Positions 34,202 through 43,593 are shown, counted from the first letter of the stretch. The stretch is DNA of 64,000 bases from Candidatus Chloroploca sp. Khr17 (GCF_004138165.1 NZ_RYFF01000007.1:62001-126000), one strand, 5' to 3'. Translations and numbers: made by a program. Notes: generated by a model from the sequence alone, not told the origin.

Positions 34202-35446
34202 ATGCGTTATCTGCTCATCCTCGTTGTTATGCTGGCCCTGTTGGTGCCAACCTTTGCGGCAGCTCAGGGAAGCCCAGACGTTCAGGTTGACACCTATGGC
34301 CTGCGCATTGATGGCCGGACGGTCGAGGTGCTCTTTCGTGTCCGCGATCGAGCAACTGGCCGTGACCTGCAAGGGATCACCCCACGCGATCTACGGCTCA
34401 TTGAGGATAATCTCACGATCAATCCACGCCTTGAAGTGAGCGAAACCCAAACCGATGCCGTCAATCCATTTCAGAGTGTCGATCTGGCGACGCTGCCAGG
34501 TGGTACCCAGCCAGTCGCAGGGAGTCAGGCAGTTGAGTTGGAGGTTGTAGGTTCAACCATTGGCATTGTCTACGATGCCAGTTTGCTGATGAATGCGGCG
34601 GGCGATCCAACCGATTACGTGGCGCGTGGGCGGGGATTGATTATTGATTTTCTGGAAGCCGGACGAACGATCGCCCCGAACAATCCCGAGCACATCGGAC
34701 TCTTTATCCCTCTCAGTGTTCCTACCGTCAGTGGTGAAAACATACGACCGATGGAACTACCCGATTTTGTGCATGATCGCAATGCAGTCATCAACACTCT
34801 CAATCAGATGGCACCACGTACCGGCAAGACCAATATCTTTGATACGATTTCGCTTGCAGTGGCGGCAACAGCCGATGCAGCCGCTGAGCGAGGGGCCGAG
34901 GCCTATGTGCTGGTGGTGACCGATGGTGGCGACTCGACCAGCGTTGGTTCACTTGATGCACTGATGGCCGAGGCAAGCGCACGCAATGTCAGGATGCTCA
35001 TTGTTGGCGTTGGCCCACAGCAACGCCTCGCAAGCAATGCTGCCACCCTGACGACCCTGGCAAACAAAACCAAGGGTGCGTATATTGGCAACCCCTCAGG
35101 CGAAGAGATCCAGAATTTTTATGGCAGTCATGTCAACGTTGTCAGTCAAAGCGCGTATGTGTTGCGCTACACAACTGACCTGATTGATGACGGCAAAACC
35201 CATAATCTGATCATTCGTGTTGAAGGCCCCGGACGGGGCGAAAGCCCGGCTGTGCCACTCTTTGTTGACATCCCTATTGATGGACCCGAAGGTGGGCTCA
35301 ACCTGCGCCCAGCTTTGCAGGGATACGCGCTACGAGCCGTGCCATTGCTCATCGTCGTCTCCGTCTTGATGACTTCATTGGTCTGGTTTAGTCGACGGTT
35401 CAAAGGGCCAAGCAGTTCGATCAGTGGTGGTATTACCCGAACATAA
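34202..35446 (+). CDS. Secreted/membrane von Willebrand factor A domain protein
   Basis: 414 residues. It has a signal-type helix (1-21, MRYLLILVVMLALLVPTFAAA), a beta domain (about 28-80), then a VWA domain (about 115-330) with IGIVYDASLLMN and VLVVTDGGDST, and a C-terminal membrane helix (about 378-396). The metal-site motif D-x-S-x-S reads D125-A-S127-L-L, so its second serine is missing and metal binding may be weak. The layout places the VWA domain outside the cell. It lies three bases after the FHA gene and ten before the kinase gene. It is probably a structural partner of the export apparatus or its cargo. Confidence 0.75.
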   Translation: MRYLLILVVMLALLVPTFAAAQGSPDVQVDTYGLRIDGRTVEVLFRVRDRATGRDLQGITPRDLRLIEDNLTINPRLEVSETQTDAVNPFQSVDLATLPGGTQPVAGSQAVELEVVGSTIGIVYDASLLMNAAGDPTDYVARGRGLIIDFLEAGRTIAPNNPEHIGLFIPLSVPTVSGENIRPMELPDFVHDRNAVINTLNQMAPRTGKTNIFDTISLAVAATADAAAERGAEAYVLVVTDGGDSTSVGSLDALMAEASARNVRMLIVGVGPQQRLASNAATLTTLANKTKGAYIGNPSGEEIQNFYGSHVNVVSQSAYVLRYTTDLIDDGKTHNLIIRVEGPGRGESPAVPLFVDIPIDGPEGGLNLRPALQGYALRAVPLLIVVSVLMTSLVWFSRRFKGPSSSISGGITRT

Positions 35447-35455
35447 GAGGTTGTT

Positions 35456-36835
35456 ATGCAAGATCTGGCCCCTGGATCACGCTATGGCAGCTTTCAGATC
35501 ATTACGAAACTAGGACGTGGTCTGACTGGCCCTGTCTACAAGGCAGTCTATACAAGGGACGGTTCTGAAGTGGCCCTTAAATTTCTCGATGGGCAGGACG
35601 AGAGTGTTAAATCCTATTTCTTCAATGAAATGGGCCTCTTACGTCGCGCCAAAGAGCATGGTCGCAACCATACGCATCTAGTTGAGTATGTTGCAAGTTA
35701 TACCACACAGCAACCTTTCTGTCTGGCAACCCGGTTTTATGATGGACAAGAGCTGACTGAGTTATTGACAAGTTGGGTCGCCCCTGGGTTGGCCTTACGC
35801 ATTATTGAGCAGATTGCCGGGGCACTCGATTATCTGCACTATGGGCATCCCGATGCACCTGTTGTCCACCGCGACGTCAAGCCTGGCAATATTATGGTAA
35901 ATTCCGCCGGGGATGCACTGCTCATTGATCTGAGTGCAGGCAAGTACCCAGGGTTTATGCGCGAAAACGAGCGTAGCCTGGGCACGCCACAATATATGCC
36001 CCCCGAACAGTATGAAGGCGACGAACAGCCACAAACGGATCAGTTTGCCCTGGCAATGGTCGCTTACCAGCTGCTGAGTGGCAAGGCCCTGCTCGGTGGA
36101 CATGCCGACCGTGAGCAGAAGCAGATGCGTGCGTTGCGCGATAGTGGGTATGCCCGCATCCGCCAGGGCCTCTCCAAGATGCCTGCCACGGCAGACGTGA
36201 TCATTCGTGCGGTGGCATATGAATGGACGTTACGTTATGCAACCTGCGAAGAGCTTGCCTATGAATTGCGCCGTGCCCTCGCGAGCGATGGGATTTCGCT
36301 TGATCTGATGGCCCCGGTACCCGTTCAGCACAAATACAAACAATGGTTGGCGTACGGGGTAATGGGCGTGGCAGTGGTCATAGCCCTCTTGATCCTCGTG
36401 ATGAATCCGTTTCAGACAAGCTCCCCTCAAGTACCTGGACGAACGGTGAATCCACCAACAGCAACCCTGGCGGTTATCGAGCAACCTGGAACAGGCGCGA
36501 ATCAAGCAGGGTTCGTCATTAATCCACCAGGCGCGGGGTCGGTCGCAATCGATCCAACCACGGGGCTTGCACCAACCACAAGCATTGCTGCGCCGAGTAC
36601 AGCCTCACTGAATACCGGTGGCAGCATCACTCCAGCCCGTTCGGGCTGTGCGCTGCGCAACATACCCTCGACCGACGGCAGCATTATTCCATACAGTGCG
36701 CAGAGCCGGTTGATTCCTTCTGGGGTCAACCTGACCATCCTTGAACAACGGAACACATGGTATAACGTGCGCCTGCCCGACAGTCGCACCGGCTGGTGTC
36801 CAGATTATCAACTCAACCTGGGAGGTATCCGATGA
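35456..36835 (+). CDS. Ser/Thr protein kinase with external SH3-like domain
   Basis: 459 residues. The PknB-like kinase domain (10-280) has the glycine loop LGRGLTG, Lys42 in VALKF, HRD at 138-140, Asn145, Asp158 in a DLS rather than DFG context, and GTPQYMPPEQY. A membrane helix (297-317) and a Pro/Thr-rich linker lead to an extracytoplasmic SH3b-like domain (about 390-459, ending RTGWCPDYQLNLGGIR). It probably senses the cell wall or envelope and phosphorylates FHA-linked targets. The kinase-helix-exterior plan also recalls EssB/YukC, which is a pseudokinase, but here the catalytic residues look intact. Confidence 0.87.
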   Translation: MQDLAPGSRYGSFQIITKLGRGLTGPVYKAVYTRDGSEVALKFLDGQDESVKSYFFNEMGLLRRAKEHGRNHTHLVEYVASYTTQQPFCLATRFYDGQELTELLTSWVAPGLALRIIEQIAGALDYLHYGHPDAPVVHRDVKPGNIMVNSAGDALLIDLSAGKYPGFMRENERSLGTPQYMPPEQYEGDEQPQTDQFALAMVAYQLLSGKALLGGHADREQKQMRALRDSGYARIRQGLSKMPATADVIIRAVAYEWTLRYATCEELAYELRRALASDGISLDLMAPVPVQHKYKQWLAYGVMGVAVVIALLILVMNPFQTSSPQVPGRTVNPPTATLAVIEQPGTGANQAGFVINPPGAGSVAIDPTTGLAPTTSIAAPSTASLNTGGSITPARSGCALRNIPSTDGSIIPYSAQSRLIPSGVNLTILEQRNTWYNVRLPDSRTGWCPDYQLNLGGIR

Positions 36836-38163
36836 CGGCCAAAACGTTCACCCAGGCCTTTGACATTGGCAGTCAATGTGACAAAGGCCGTCGCCCAAAT
36901 AACGAAGACCGGGTCTTGCGGGTTGAGGAGCAAAAGCAGGTCACTGAAGCCCAGCGCCGAGCCCTGGGACGACTCTACATTGTTGCTGATGGCGTTGGTG
37001 GCAATGATAACGGCGAGGTCGCGAGCAAACGGGTCGTCGAAAGGTTAATGTTCCACTACTACGAGGGCGAGCACCCGGAGGGAAGTAGCTATGCCGAGCG
37101 TTTCCAACGTGCGATCCAGGCGACAACCCGCGAGATCTTTGAGGAGTCAGTCGCCGCCAATAATAATATGCGCTCGACCATGGCAGCGGCGCTGATTCTT
37201 GATCATCAAGGCCAGCCAGACAAACGCCAAGCCATCATTGCCAATGTGGGCGATAGTCCCGTCATCCTCTTTCGCAAAGGGGCAAAACCACAAAAACTAA
37301 GCCAGGATCACGTGAGACGCGACCAGTCGCTGTCGCAGGCCATGGGCGACGCAATGGTCAACGTCACGATCTTTAACCAGACTCTCCAGCCCGATGATAT
37401 CCTCGTGATCTGTTCCGACGGGCTCAGCGACGGGGCCAAGGGGCCTGTTCCGCCCAGTGCCATCGAAAAAATAGTCCGCACGATGCCTTCACAGGCCGCC
37501 GCCGACGAACTGGTGCGCTTAGCCAAACGGATCGGCAGCAACGACAACATCTCAGCGATTGTGATCCGCAATGGCGAGCGCCCGCTGCCCGTGCGCCTGA
37601 TAACGCAAGGGGTCGGGGCATTCTTTGGGGTTGCCGTGCTGATCCTTGCGGCCTTTCTGCTGATCAGAGCAACCGACCCGGAAGGCAGTTTCTTGCCTGA
37701 AGGCATTGAAATCAATTTCCAAGGACTTGACGATCAAGGCAGTGGCCTTCCGCCTGACCCGACAACTGGCATCAAGCCAAGCTCGACACCAGCGCCAACA
37801 GCCACCCCCGTGCCAATCCAACCAGTTACAACAAATCGCCCTGGGGCGCCTGCTGCTGCAACCCCAAGGCCAAACCCGCCGCAACAGCAACAAGGCGGGC
37901 CGACAGCAACCCCGAGTGTAGCCACAGCGGCACCAAGTGCAACGGTGGATCCTAAGCTATTGGCACCACAACCGACAGAAACGCCGACACCGACGCCGAC
38001 ACCGACGCCGACACCACCGCCAACCCAACCGGAACCAGAACCAGAACCGGAACCAGAACCAGAACCAGAACCGGAACCAGAACCGGAACCGGAACCGGAA
38101 CCACAACCGGAACCACAACCGGGAGATGGCAATGGAAATAAAGATCGTGATCCTTATCCATAG
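36832..38163 (+). CDS. PP2C-family protein phosphatase with Pro/Glu-rich tail
   Basis: 443 residues. The PPM domain (1-250) has the metal-site residues in RPNNEDRV, VADGVGG, CSDGLSD and GSNDNISAIV. A membrane helix (257-277) follows. The rest is a low-complexity exterior tail: a Thr/Pro/Gln part, a TPTPTPTP run, then a long Glu-Pro run and PQPEPQPGDGN. The enzyme should reverse the action of the preceding kinase; its ATG overlaps the kinase stop (ATGA) behind GGAGG, so the two are translationally coupled. The Glu-Pro stalk could span the wall. Confidence 0.9.
   Translation: MTAKTFTQAFDIGSQCDKGRRPNNEDRVLRVEEQKQVTEAQRRALGRLYIVADGVGGNDNGEVASKRVVERLMFHYYEGEHPEGSSYAERFQRAIQATTREIFEESVAANNNMRSTMAAALILDHQGQPDKRQAIIANVGDSPVILFRKGAKPQKLSQDHVRRDQSLSQAMGDAMVNVTIFNQTLQPDDILVICSDGLSDGAKGPVPPSAIEKIVRTMPSQAAADELVRLAKRIGSNDNISAIVIRNGERPLPVRLITQGVGAFFGVAVLILAAFLLIRATDPEGSFLPEGIEINFQGLDDQGSGLPPDPTTGIKPSSTPAPTATPVPIQPVTTNRPGAPAAATPRPNPPQQQQGGPTATPSVATAAPSATVDPKLLAPQPTETPTPTPTPTPTPPPTQPEPEPEPEPEPEPEPEPEPEPEPEPQPEPQPGDGNGNKDRDPYP
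37983..38128 (+). repeat. Low-complexity coding repeats (ThrPro and GluPro)
   Basis: Tandem CCGACACCGACG-type units followed by GAACCAGAACCGG-type units inside the PP2C gene. Repeat number is likely to vary between strains through slippage. Confidence 0.8.
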
Positions 38164-38198
38164 CCCACACCTCTAAGAAACTGCCTGAAAAGGGCGGT

Positions 38199-38247
38199 TG
38201 GGTGCGCGGCCTCTGGCCCGCATGCGGGCCAGAGGCCCGCGCACCCA
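38199..38247. terminator. Long GC-rich hairpin after the PP2C gene
   Basis: Arms 38199-38221 and 38224-38247 pair over 23 bases with one bulge; the outer part reads TGGGTGCGCGG. It lies between the phosphatase gene and the surface-protein gene and probably ends or slows the upstream transcript. No T-run follows, so it may be a repeat element. It rules out a start at 38202 for the next gene. Confidence 0.55.
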
Positions 38248-38312
38248 GGTTGTCCCAAGGATTTATCGCTAATGCACTAGCCGCACCCTCACTATTTGGA
38301 AGTAGCATCATC

Positions 38313-40172
38313 ATGATTTGGAAGAACCATCGCATAACACTGACTTCACTCGGCCTTAGTGCCATAATCATGCTCCTTGTGGCCCTGATGAATTTGGTCG
38401 AGGTGATGCAGCCGGTTGGGGCAAGCGAAGGCGAGCCATCCCCTCATCTGAAGGTGGAGAGCATTCCGGCAGCAGATAACCCACTCGCTGCGGGAGACCA
38501 ACTCATGTTGGTAATGACGATCAGCAATACTCTTGATCATGAACTCGAGATCTTCAGGCTTGATCAGGTGCTGTCACCAACGCTTCCGCTGGAAGGTACT
38601 ATCTATTTTAGTGATGCCATCAGCGGATGCACAACTCTGCCGTGCGAGACTGCGACAGTAGTGAGCAATACGACAGCGCTCATTACCACAACATACACTG
38701 TCAAGGCAGATGCCATTGTAGGAAATGTGATTAGTCATACAACCACACTGAGCGCACCAATTCTAGCAGCGCCGCTCGTCTGGCTAGGGGTAACAAGCCA
38801 GGTTGATGGCCCGCAATTGCATGTGAACACGCACTATGATAGTGAAGACCCCACGATTGATGGGCATCTTAGCCTGACTATCGTCATCACAAATCCGTCG
38901 CAACGGGCCATTGAAAGCATGACTGTATCGCAAACGCTTGTACCAGAACTACCACTGGTAAACGTAGAGCTAGGTGATCAGATTGCCAATTGTGAAGCAT
39001 GGCCGTGTGATACGCTGACAATCTTGAGCAATACAACTGGATTGATTACGGCCACCTACTACATCGATCAGGTGGTTGATCAACCGATTACTCATACTTC
39101 CACCTTGAGTTCTAGCATTCTGCCCAAGCCACAAGTCTTCATTGATGCAACTCGACCAGTCAAACGGCAACGCCTCTTTTTACCCATCATTCAAGATACC
39201 TACCCCGATATCTATGCCCAATGGGTGCAATTGGCACAGCCAGCAGGTGGGACTTCAATCAACTATATCTATGTCTCACAAGCAACCATGGCATGCAGCG
39301 GACCAACCAAAGAGCAATATCTGCCAACAACAATTCTCGCAGCCACAAACAATGGCATCTATCAATTGCGTCACGCCAGTGTGCCAGGTGAGCTACCAAC
39401 CTGGGAACTACGTGGGAGTAACACGATTTCGGTTTCACACATCATTAGCACAACCAATGGCTACTTTGCCAGCAGTTTCAACCAAAACAGCATCTTTCGC
39501 AGCACTGATGGAGGTCAAACCTGGCAGACTGAAACACTTCCAGAAGATAATCGGTTTGTCTACTGGCTTGCGGCAAGTGGCGAACGAATCCTCGCCGCTG
39601 GCAATCGTGGCTTGTTTATCAGGGAAACTGACGGAGGATGGGTACAAGATACACAGGTAACCGGAAGCATCTTTGGTGTAGCGGCCCGTGGAACCAATGC
39701 TTATGCCATCCAAATCGGCAATGACAAAGACACTCTCTGGGGCAGCACGGAAGGTGGCGCACCAGGCACATGGGCAAGCATCGGAGCATTGCCTGGGACA
39801 GCCAACTTTATGCAAACCCTCTATGCTGACAATGAGAGCTCAGATGCTCTTCTCATTGGAGTAATAGGCGGTGGCATCTACCGGCTACATGCTGACGGAA
39901 CCTTCACTCCTTTCAGCCAGGATGCCAACTTGACCGTCTACGGCATGTGGCGTGACGCTCAACAGCGTCTGTACGCTGCATTTCGTGAACCAGGCGGCCT
40001 ACAACGCTTTGCGCCAGAAGGTGGTGCGGGTGAACCCTTGCATACACTTGGCGGAGACGCACCATCGAACAACGAGCGGATCTACAGCATCAATGGCAAT
40101 GCCGGCGATCAGTGCGGGATGATTATTACCGGAAGTCGCCAGGGCACGATCCACCTTCGTCGCATTCCGTGA
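38313..40172 (+). CDS. Surface protein with two DUF11-like domains and a BNR-type propeller
   Basis: 619 residues. A membrane or signal helix (about 9-33) precedes two repeated beta domains. The first contains GCTTLPCETATVVSNTTALITTTYTV and the second NCEAWPCDTLTILSNTTGLITATYYI, clear internal copies of a DUF11-like fold, each with a cysteine pair. Residues about 340-619 look like a beta-propeller with an Asp-box (IFRSTDGGQTW) and later blades. It is probably displayed on the cell surface. ATG 38313 has GGAAG ten bases upstream; the region before it is a hairpin. It may be an export substrate or an adhesin, but that is inference. Confidence 0.65.
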   Translation: MIWKNHRITLTSLGLSAIIMLLVALMNLVEVMQPVGASEGEPSPHLKVESIPAADNPLAAGDQLMLVMTISNTLDHELEIFRLDQVLSPTLPLEGTIYFSDAISGCTTLPCETATVVSNTTALITTTYTVKADAIVGNVISHTTTLSAPILAAPLVWLGVTSQVDGPQLHVNTHYDSEDPTIDGHLSLTIVITNPSQRAIESMTVSQTLVPELPLVNVELGDQIANCEAWPCDTLTILSNTTGLITATYYIDQVVDQPITHTSTLSSSILPKPQVFIDATRPVKRQRLFLPIIQDTYPDIYAQWVQLAQPAGGTSINYIYVSQATMACSGPTKEQYLPTTILAATNNGIYQLRHASVPGELPTWELRGSNTISVSHIISTTNGYFASSFNQNSIFRSTDGGQTWQTETLPEDNRFVYWLAASGERILAAGNRGLFIRETDGGWVQDTQVTGSIFGVAARGTNAYAIQIGNDKDTLWGSTEGGAPGTWASIGALPGTANFMQTLYADNESSDALLIGVIGGGIYRLHADGTFTPFSQDANLTVYGMWRDAQQRLYAAFREPGGLQRFAPEGGAGEPLHTLGGDAPSNNERIYSINGNAGDQCGMIITGSRQGTIHLRRIP

Positions 40173-40183
40173 GGACACCTAGG

Positions 40184-41617
40184 ATGAGCACTTCAAATCA
40201 TGCTTCAAGCAATCAAATGACAAGAACTTTCCGCATCCATTTCAGTGAGCGTCATGTGTTGCAAGAGGATCTCGAAATCGACACGCCGCTCTATCTGGTG
40301 ATCAGCCAGTTGGCGCAGCGGCATCAGTTGCCGGTCGTCGAAGGAGGCTATGGCTTCTTTGCTGGTGCTGAGCGACGGCCACTCAGTCGCGAGGTGCCCT
40401 TGACCCGTACGCCTTATGCGAATGGGGGCGAACTCTATCTTGCCCCGGTGCATACACCCTGGTGGGCACCGATACCCACTGTGGCGGCGATGCCGACGCC
40501 AGCAGTGCCTGTCAAGCGAACCCCAACGCTGAGTCTGCCAGCGCGCCCTCGCTTGAGCCTCACACCACAGAATATCCTGCTGATCACGATTGGCGTTATC
40601 GCCATCGCGATGCTGGGCTTGCTTTTCTGGCCCCAGGGGACAACGAATGGCACAGGCAGTAATCAGAGCGTCAGCATCGTTGCACCAAGTGAAGTCATTG
40701 CGCTGCCAACGGCCACGCTCTTACCCGCAACCCCAACGCCTGATGCGGCAACACAAGCGCGTCAGCATTACCAGGATGGCATGACAGCCTATGCCGCCGA
40801 AAACTGGTCCGTCGCCGCTGAACATTTCCAGGAGGTCTATGCCTACGATGCGAGCTATCGCGAGATTGCGTCGGTCTTGAGTGCAAGCTTCTACAACTGG
40901 GGCATTACGACACGCGATGAAGGCGATATCACGACAGCCCTGGCTCATTTTCAATCAACGATCAAGGTCGATAGCAACCACACGCTGGCCCGCACCGAAA
41001 TCCAGAAAGCGAATATCTATCTGGATGCGCAAAAGAAGGTCGCAAATGGCAACCTTGACGGCGCGATTCAACGGTATCAAAGCCTGATCGAAATGAATGG
41101 CGGCAATTATGCCGATGCAACGACGCAGATCTACGAACTCCTGTTAAACCAAGCCGAAACAGTTGCCCAACAGGGCGGCGATGAGAATCTGCAACGTGCG
41201 TTGGAGCTCTATCGCGCAGCGGCGGGAGTTGAAGTTATCGATCGCAGCAAGGCTGAGCAAGGCGTGGTCGAGATTCAGGCGCTCCTGCCAACTCCTACAC
41301 CCATACCCAGACCAACGGCAACACCTCAACCAAGGCCAGCTGCACGGCTACGCTTTTCGGTCGCCAACTATAACGATGATCCTGGGTGCATCTCGATCAA
41401 GATCAATGGCATCTCTCCGGCTGGTTGGTACTTCTCGGTCGATGGCATTCGCGGGGTAAGCGGACGTTTCGATGGGGGAGGCAATGCGCGCGCCTGTGGC
41501 CTTGCGCCAGGGCAGGAGGTTACGATCTCGGTAATTGATGGCAATGGACGAGTTGTCCCCGGAGGCAGTGGCGTTCCTTCAAAGGGAAGTGCGATCATGA
41601 TTGCAAATTGGAACTAG
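40184..41617 (+). CDS. Ubiquitin-like, single-helix membrane protein with TPR repeats
   Basis: 477 residues. Residues 12-90 (MTRTFRIHFSERHVLQEDLEI to GGELYLAP) look ubiquitin-like, similar in plan to the protein at 25461. A Pro-rich linker and one membrane helix (131-149) follow, then an exterior region with TPR-like helices (about 175-360, e.g. YQDGMTAYAAENWSVAAEHFQEVYAYD). A C-terminal beta domain (about 395-477) ends it. A ubiquitin-like domain on a membrane anchor recalls EccD, but the eleven helices of EccD are missing. It may be the membrane adaptor of this reduced apparatus. The last gene of the locus. Confidence 0.6.
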   Translation: MSTSNHASSNQMTRTFRIHFSERHVLQEDLEIDTPLYLVISQLAQRHQLPVVEGGYGFFAGAERRPLSREVPLTRTPYANGGELYLAPVHTPWWAPIPTVAAMPTPAVPVKRTPTLSLPARPRLSLTPQNILLITIGVIAIAMLGLLFWPQGTTNGTGSNQSVSIVAPSEVIALPTATLLPATPTPDAATQARQHYQDGMTAYAAENWSVAAEHFQEVYAYDASYREIASVLSASFYNWGITTRDEGDITTALAHFQSTIKVDSNHTLARTEIQKANIYLDAQKKVANGNLDGAIQRYQSLIEMNGGNYADATTQIYELLLNQAETVAQQGGDENLQRALELYRAAAGVEVIDRSKAEQGVVEIQALLPTPTPIPRPTATPQPRPAARLRFSVANYNDDPGCISIKINGISPAGWYFSVDGIRGVSGRFDGGGNARACGLAPGQEVTISVIDGNGRVVPGGSGVPSKGSAIMIANWN

Positions 41618-41650
41618 ATTTTAGAATTTATTTACATCGCGCCCCCCGGT

Positions 41651-41669
41651 GTGCCAGCTACGCTGGCAC
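41651..41669. terminator. Hairpin between convergent secretion locus and icd
   Basis: GTGCCAGC, loop TAC, GCTGGCAC, flanked by CCGG and CCGAGGG. It lies between the stops of two convergent genes, so it probably ends transcripts from both sides. Confidence 0.55.
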
Positions 41670-41686
41670 CCGAGGGCCGCGATCTT

Positions 41687-43498
41687 TTACGCCTGCTCTT
41701 CAACCGAGCGGAAGATGTCGGTTTCGCTGATGATGCCGATGGGGTGGTTGTCGCGGGCGACGACGATGCGGCGGATGTTCTTTTCGAGCATGACGCGCGC
41801 GCATTCTTTGAGGCTTACGTCAGGCGCAATGGTGATCAGGGGCCGGGTGGCGATGTGATCGACGGTGATGCCGTCGAGTGACCGGTCTTCGCGGACGATC
41901 TTTTTGAGCACGTCGCGCATGGTCATGATGCCCCATCTGCCGGCGGCGTCGGGTTCGACGACGACGCTGGTGATGCCCCGTGACCGCATTAGGTGCGTGG
42001 TGTCGTGTAGCGGGGCTGACCCGGCTACCGAGACGATGCCGCGGGTCATTAATGCGCCCACAGTGTCGCGTGGATAGGTGGCAGTTTCGATGGGGCGGAC
42101 GAGTTCTGGGCCGAAGGCGGGGTGAATGCGCTGTTCGTCACCCAGTAGCCGATCCATGTTGGCGATCATGGCGTCGGCAAATTCTGAGGTTTTCACCTCT
42201 TTGGCGTCGGGCATCATGCGCGCAAAGTCGTAGGTGACGATTTTCTGCCCAATGGTGCGTTCGAGTGAGCCGATGATGAGATCCGCCGCTTCGGTCCAGC
42301 CCATGTAGCGCAGCATCATGTCGCCCGAGAGGATCACTGAGCCGGGGTTGACTTTGTCGAGGTTGGCGTATTTCGGGGCTGTGCCGTGCGTCGCTTCGAA
42401 GATGGCATGCCCGGTGACGTAGTTGATGTTGCCGCCAGGGGCGATGCCGATGCCGCCTACCTGCGCCGCCAAGGCGTCAGAGAGGTAGTCGCCGTTGAGG
42501 TTGAGCGTCGCAATGACGTCAAATTCGTCGGGGCGCGTCAAGATTTGCTGGAGCGTGATGTCGGCGATGGCGTCTTTGACGAGGATTTTGCCGCTGGCAA
42601 GGGCGGCCTTCTGCTCGTCGTTCGCCGCCGATTCGCGATACATCGAACGGGTGCGCTCCCACTGGGCCCAGGTGTAGACATAGTCGCCAAAGGTGCGTTC
42701 GGCGTATTCGTAGCCCCAGTCGCGAAAGGCGCCTTCGGTGAATTTCTGGATGTTGCCTTTGTGAACCAGGGTGACGCTCTTGCGCTTGAAGGCGATCGCG
42801 TATTGGATCGCGGCCCGCACGAGCCGTTCCGTACCAACGCGGCTGACCGGTTTGATGCCAATGCCCATGTCAACACGGCCATCGGCAGGCGCACCGATCA
42901 TGGCAAGGAATTCGTCAACCTTTTCGGCCGTGCCAAAACGGATCTTGGCAAAGTCTTTGGGATAGCTCTGCTCAATGAATTCGAGCACCCGGCTGGCCTC
43001 GGGTGTGCCCGCACGATACTCGATACCGGTGTAGATGTCTTCGGTATTCTCCCGAAAGATGACCATGTCCACCCGTTCGGGATGAAACACCGGCGAAGGG
43101 ACGCCGGTAAAGTAGCGCACCGGGCGCAGACAGACATAGAGGTCGAGCATCTGGCGGAGCGCCACGTTGAGTGAGCGGATGCCCCCGCCGATCGGCGTGG
43201 TCAACGGCCCTTTAATGCCAACCAGATAGTATTTGAAGTCCTCAACCGTCTGGTCAGGAAGCCAGTTGCCCGTCTCGCGGAAAGCCTTTTCGCCAGCCAG
43301 AACTTCGTGCCAGGCAATTTTGCGAGCGCCGTCGTAGGCCTTGGCGACCGCAGCATCAAAGACCCGCACACTGGCCCGCCAGATGTCAGGGCCGGTGCCA
43401 TCACCTTCAACAAACGGGATGATCGGGTTGTCTGGAACAATCAGCGTGCCGTCCTTGAGCGTAATGCGCTCGCCGGTTGGGGTTGTTCGCGTGGGCAT
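41687..43498 (-). CDS. icd: NADP-dependent isocitrate dehydrogenase with C-terminal CBS pair
   Basis: 603 residues. The first 460 are a bacterial-type isocitrate dehydrogenase. [24 protein letters not shown] carries the substrate serine, [12 protein letters not shown] and [19 protein letters not shown] follow, and [27 protein letters not shown] supplies the metal aspartates. [20 protein letters not shown] has the Lys-Tyr pair of NADP enzymes. It makes 2-oxoglutarate in the TCA cycle. Residues about 470-603 are two CBS domains ([25 protein letters not shown] and [26 protein letters not shown]). Such pairs often bind adenine nucleotides, so allosteric control by energy charge is likely. The extension is absent from ordinary bacterial enzymes of about 410-420 residues. 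Confidence 0.93.
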   Translation of the reverse strand: MPTRTTPTGERITLKDGTLIVPDNPIIPFVEGDGTGPDIWRASVRVFDAAVAKAYDGARKIAWHEVLAGEKAFRETGNWLPDQTVEDFKYYLVGIKGPLTTPIGGGIRSLNVALRQMLDLYVCLRPVRYFTGVPSPVFHPERVDMVIFRENTEDIYTGIEYRAGTPEASRVLEFIEQSYPKDFAKIRFGTAEKVDEFLAMIGAPADGRVDMGIGIKPVSRVGTERLVRAAIQYAIAFKRKSVTLVHKGNIQKFTEGAFRDWGYEYAERTFGDYVYTWAQWERTRSMYRESAANDEQKAALASGKILVKDAIADITLQQILTRPDEFDVIATLNLNGDYLSDALAAQVGGIGIAPGGNINYVTGHAIFEATHGTAPKYANLDKVNPGSVILSGDMMLRYMGWTEAADLIIGSLERTIGQKIVTYDFARMMPDAKEVKTSEFADAMIANMDRLLGDEQRIHPAFGPELVRPIETATYPRDTVGALMTRGIVSVAGSAPLHDTTHLMRSRGITSVVVEPDAAGRWGIMTMRDVLKKIVREDRSLDGITVDHIATRPLITIAPDVSLKECARVMLEKNIRRIVVARDNHPIGIISETDIFRSVEEQA

Positions 43499-43549
43499 GC
43501 TTTGTTTCTTCCTCTCCTCTATTCGTCAAAGCCTGAGTACATTGCCGCC

Positions 43550-43555
43550 ATTATA
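43550..43555 (-). promoter_or_regulatory. Candidate -10 of the icd promoter
   Basis: A perfect TATAAT on the minus strand about 50 bases before the icd start codon. No clear -35 stands 16-18 bases upstream, so the call rests on the -10 and its position. Confidence 0.4.
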
Positions 43556-43593
43556 GCCTATGAGAAGGATTTAGGAGATAGAAAAGAGGAAAG

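Noticed and set aside
37734-38132. Minus-strand frame with Gly-Ser and Gly-Val repeats
   Set aside because: It is the reverse complement of the Glu-Pro and Thr-Pro repeats in the phosphatase gene.
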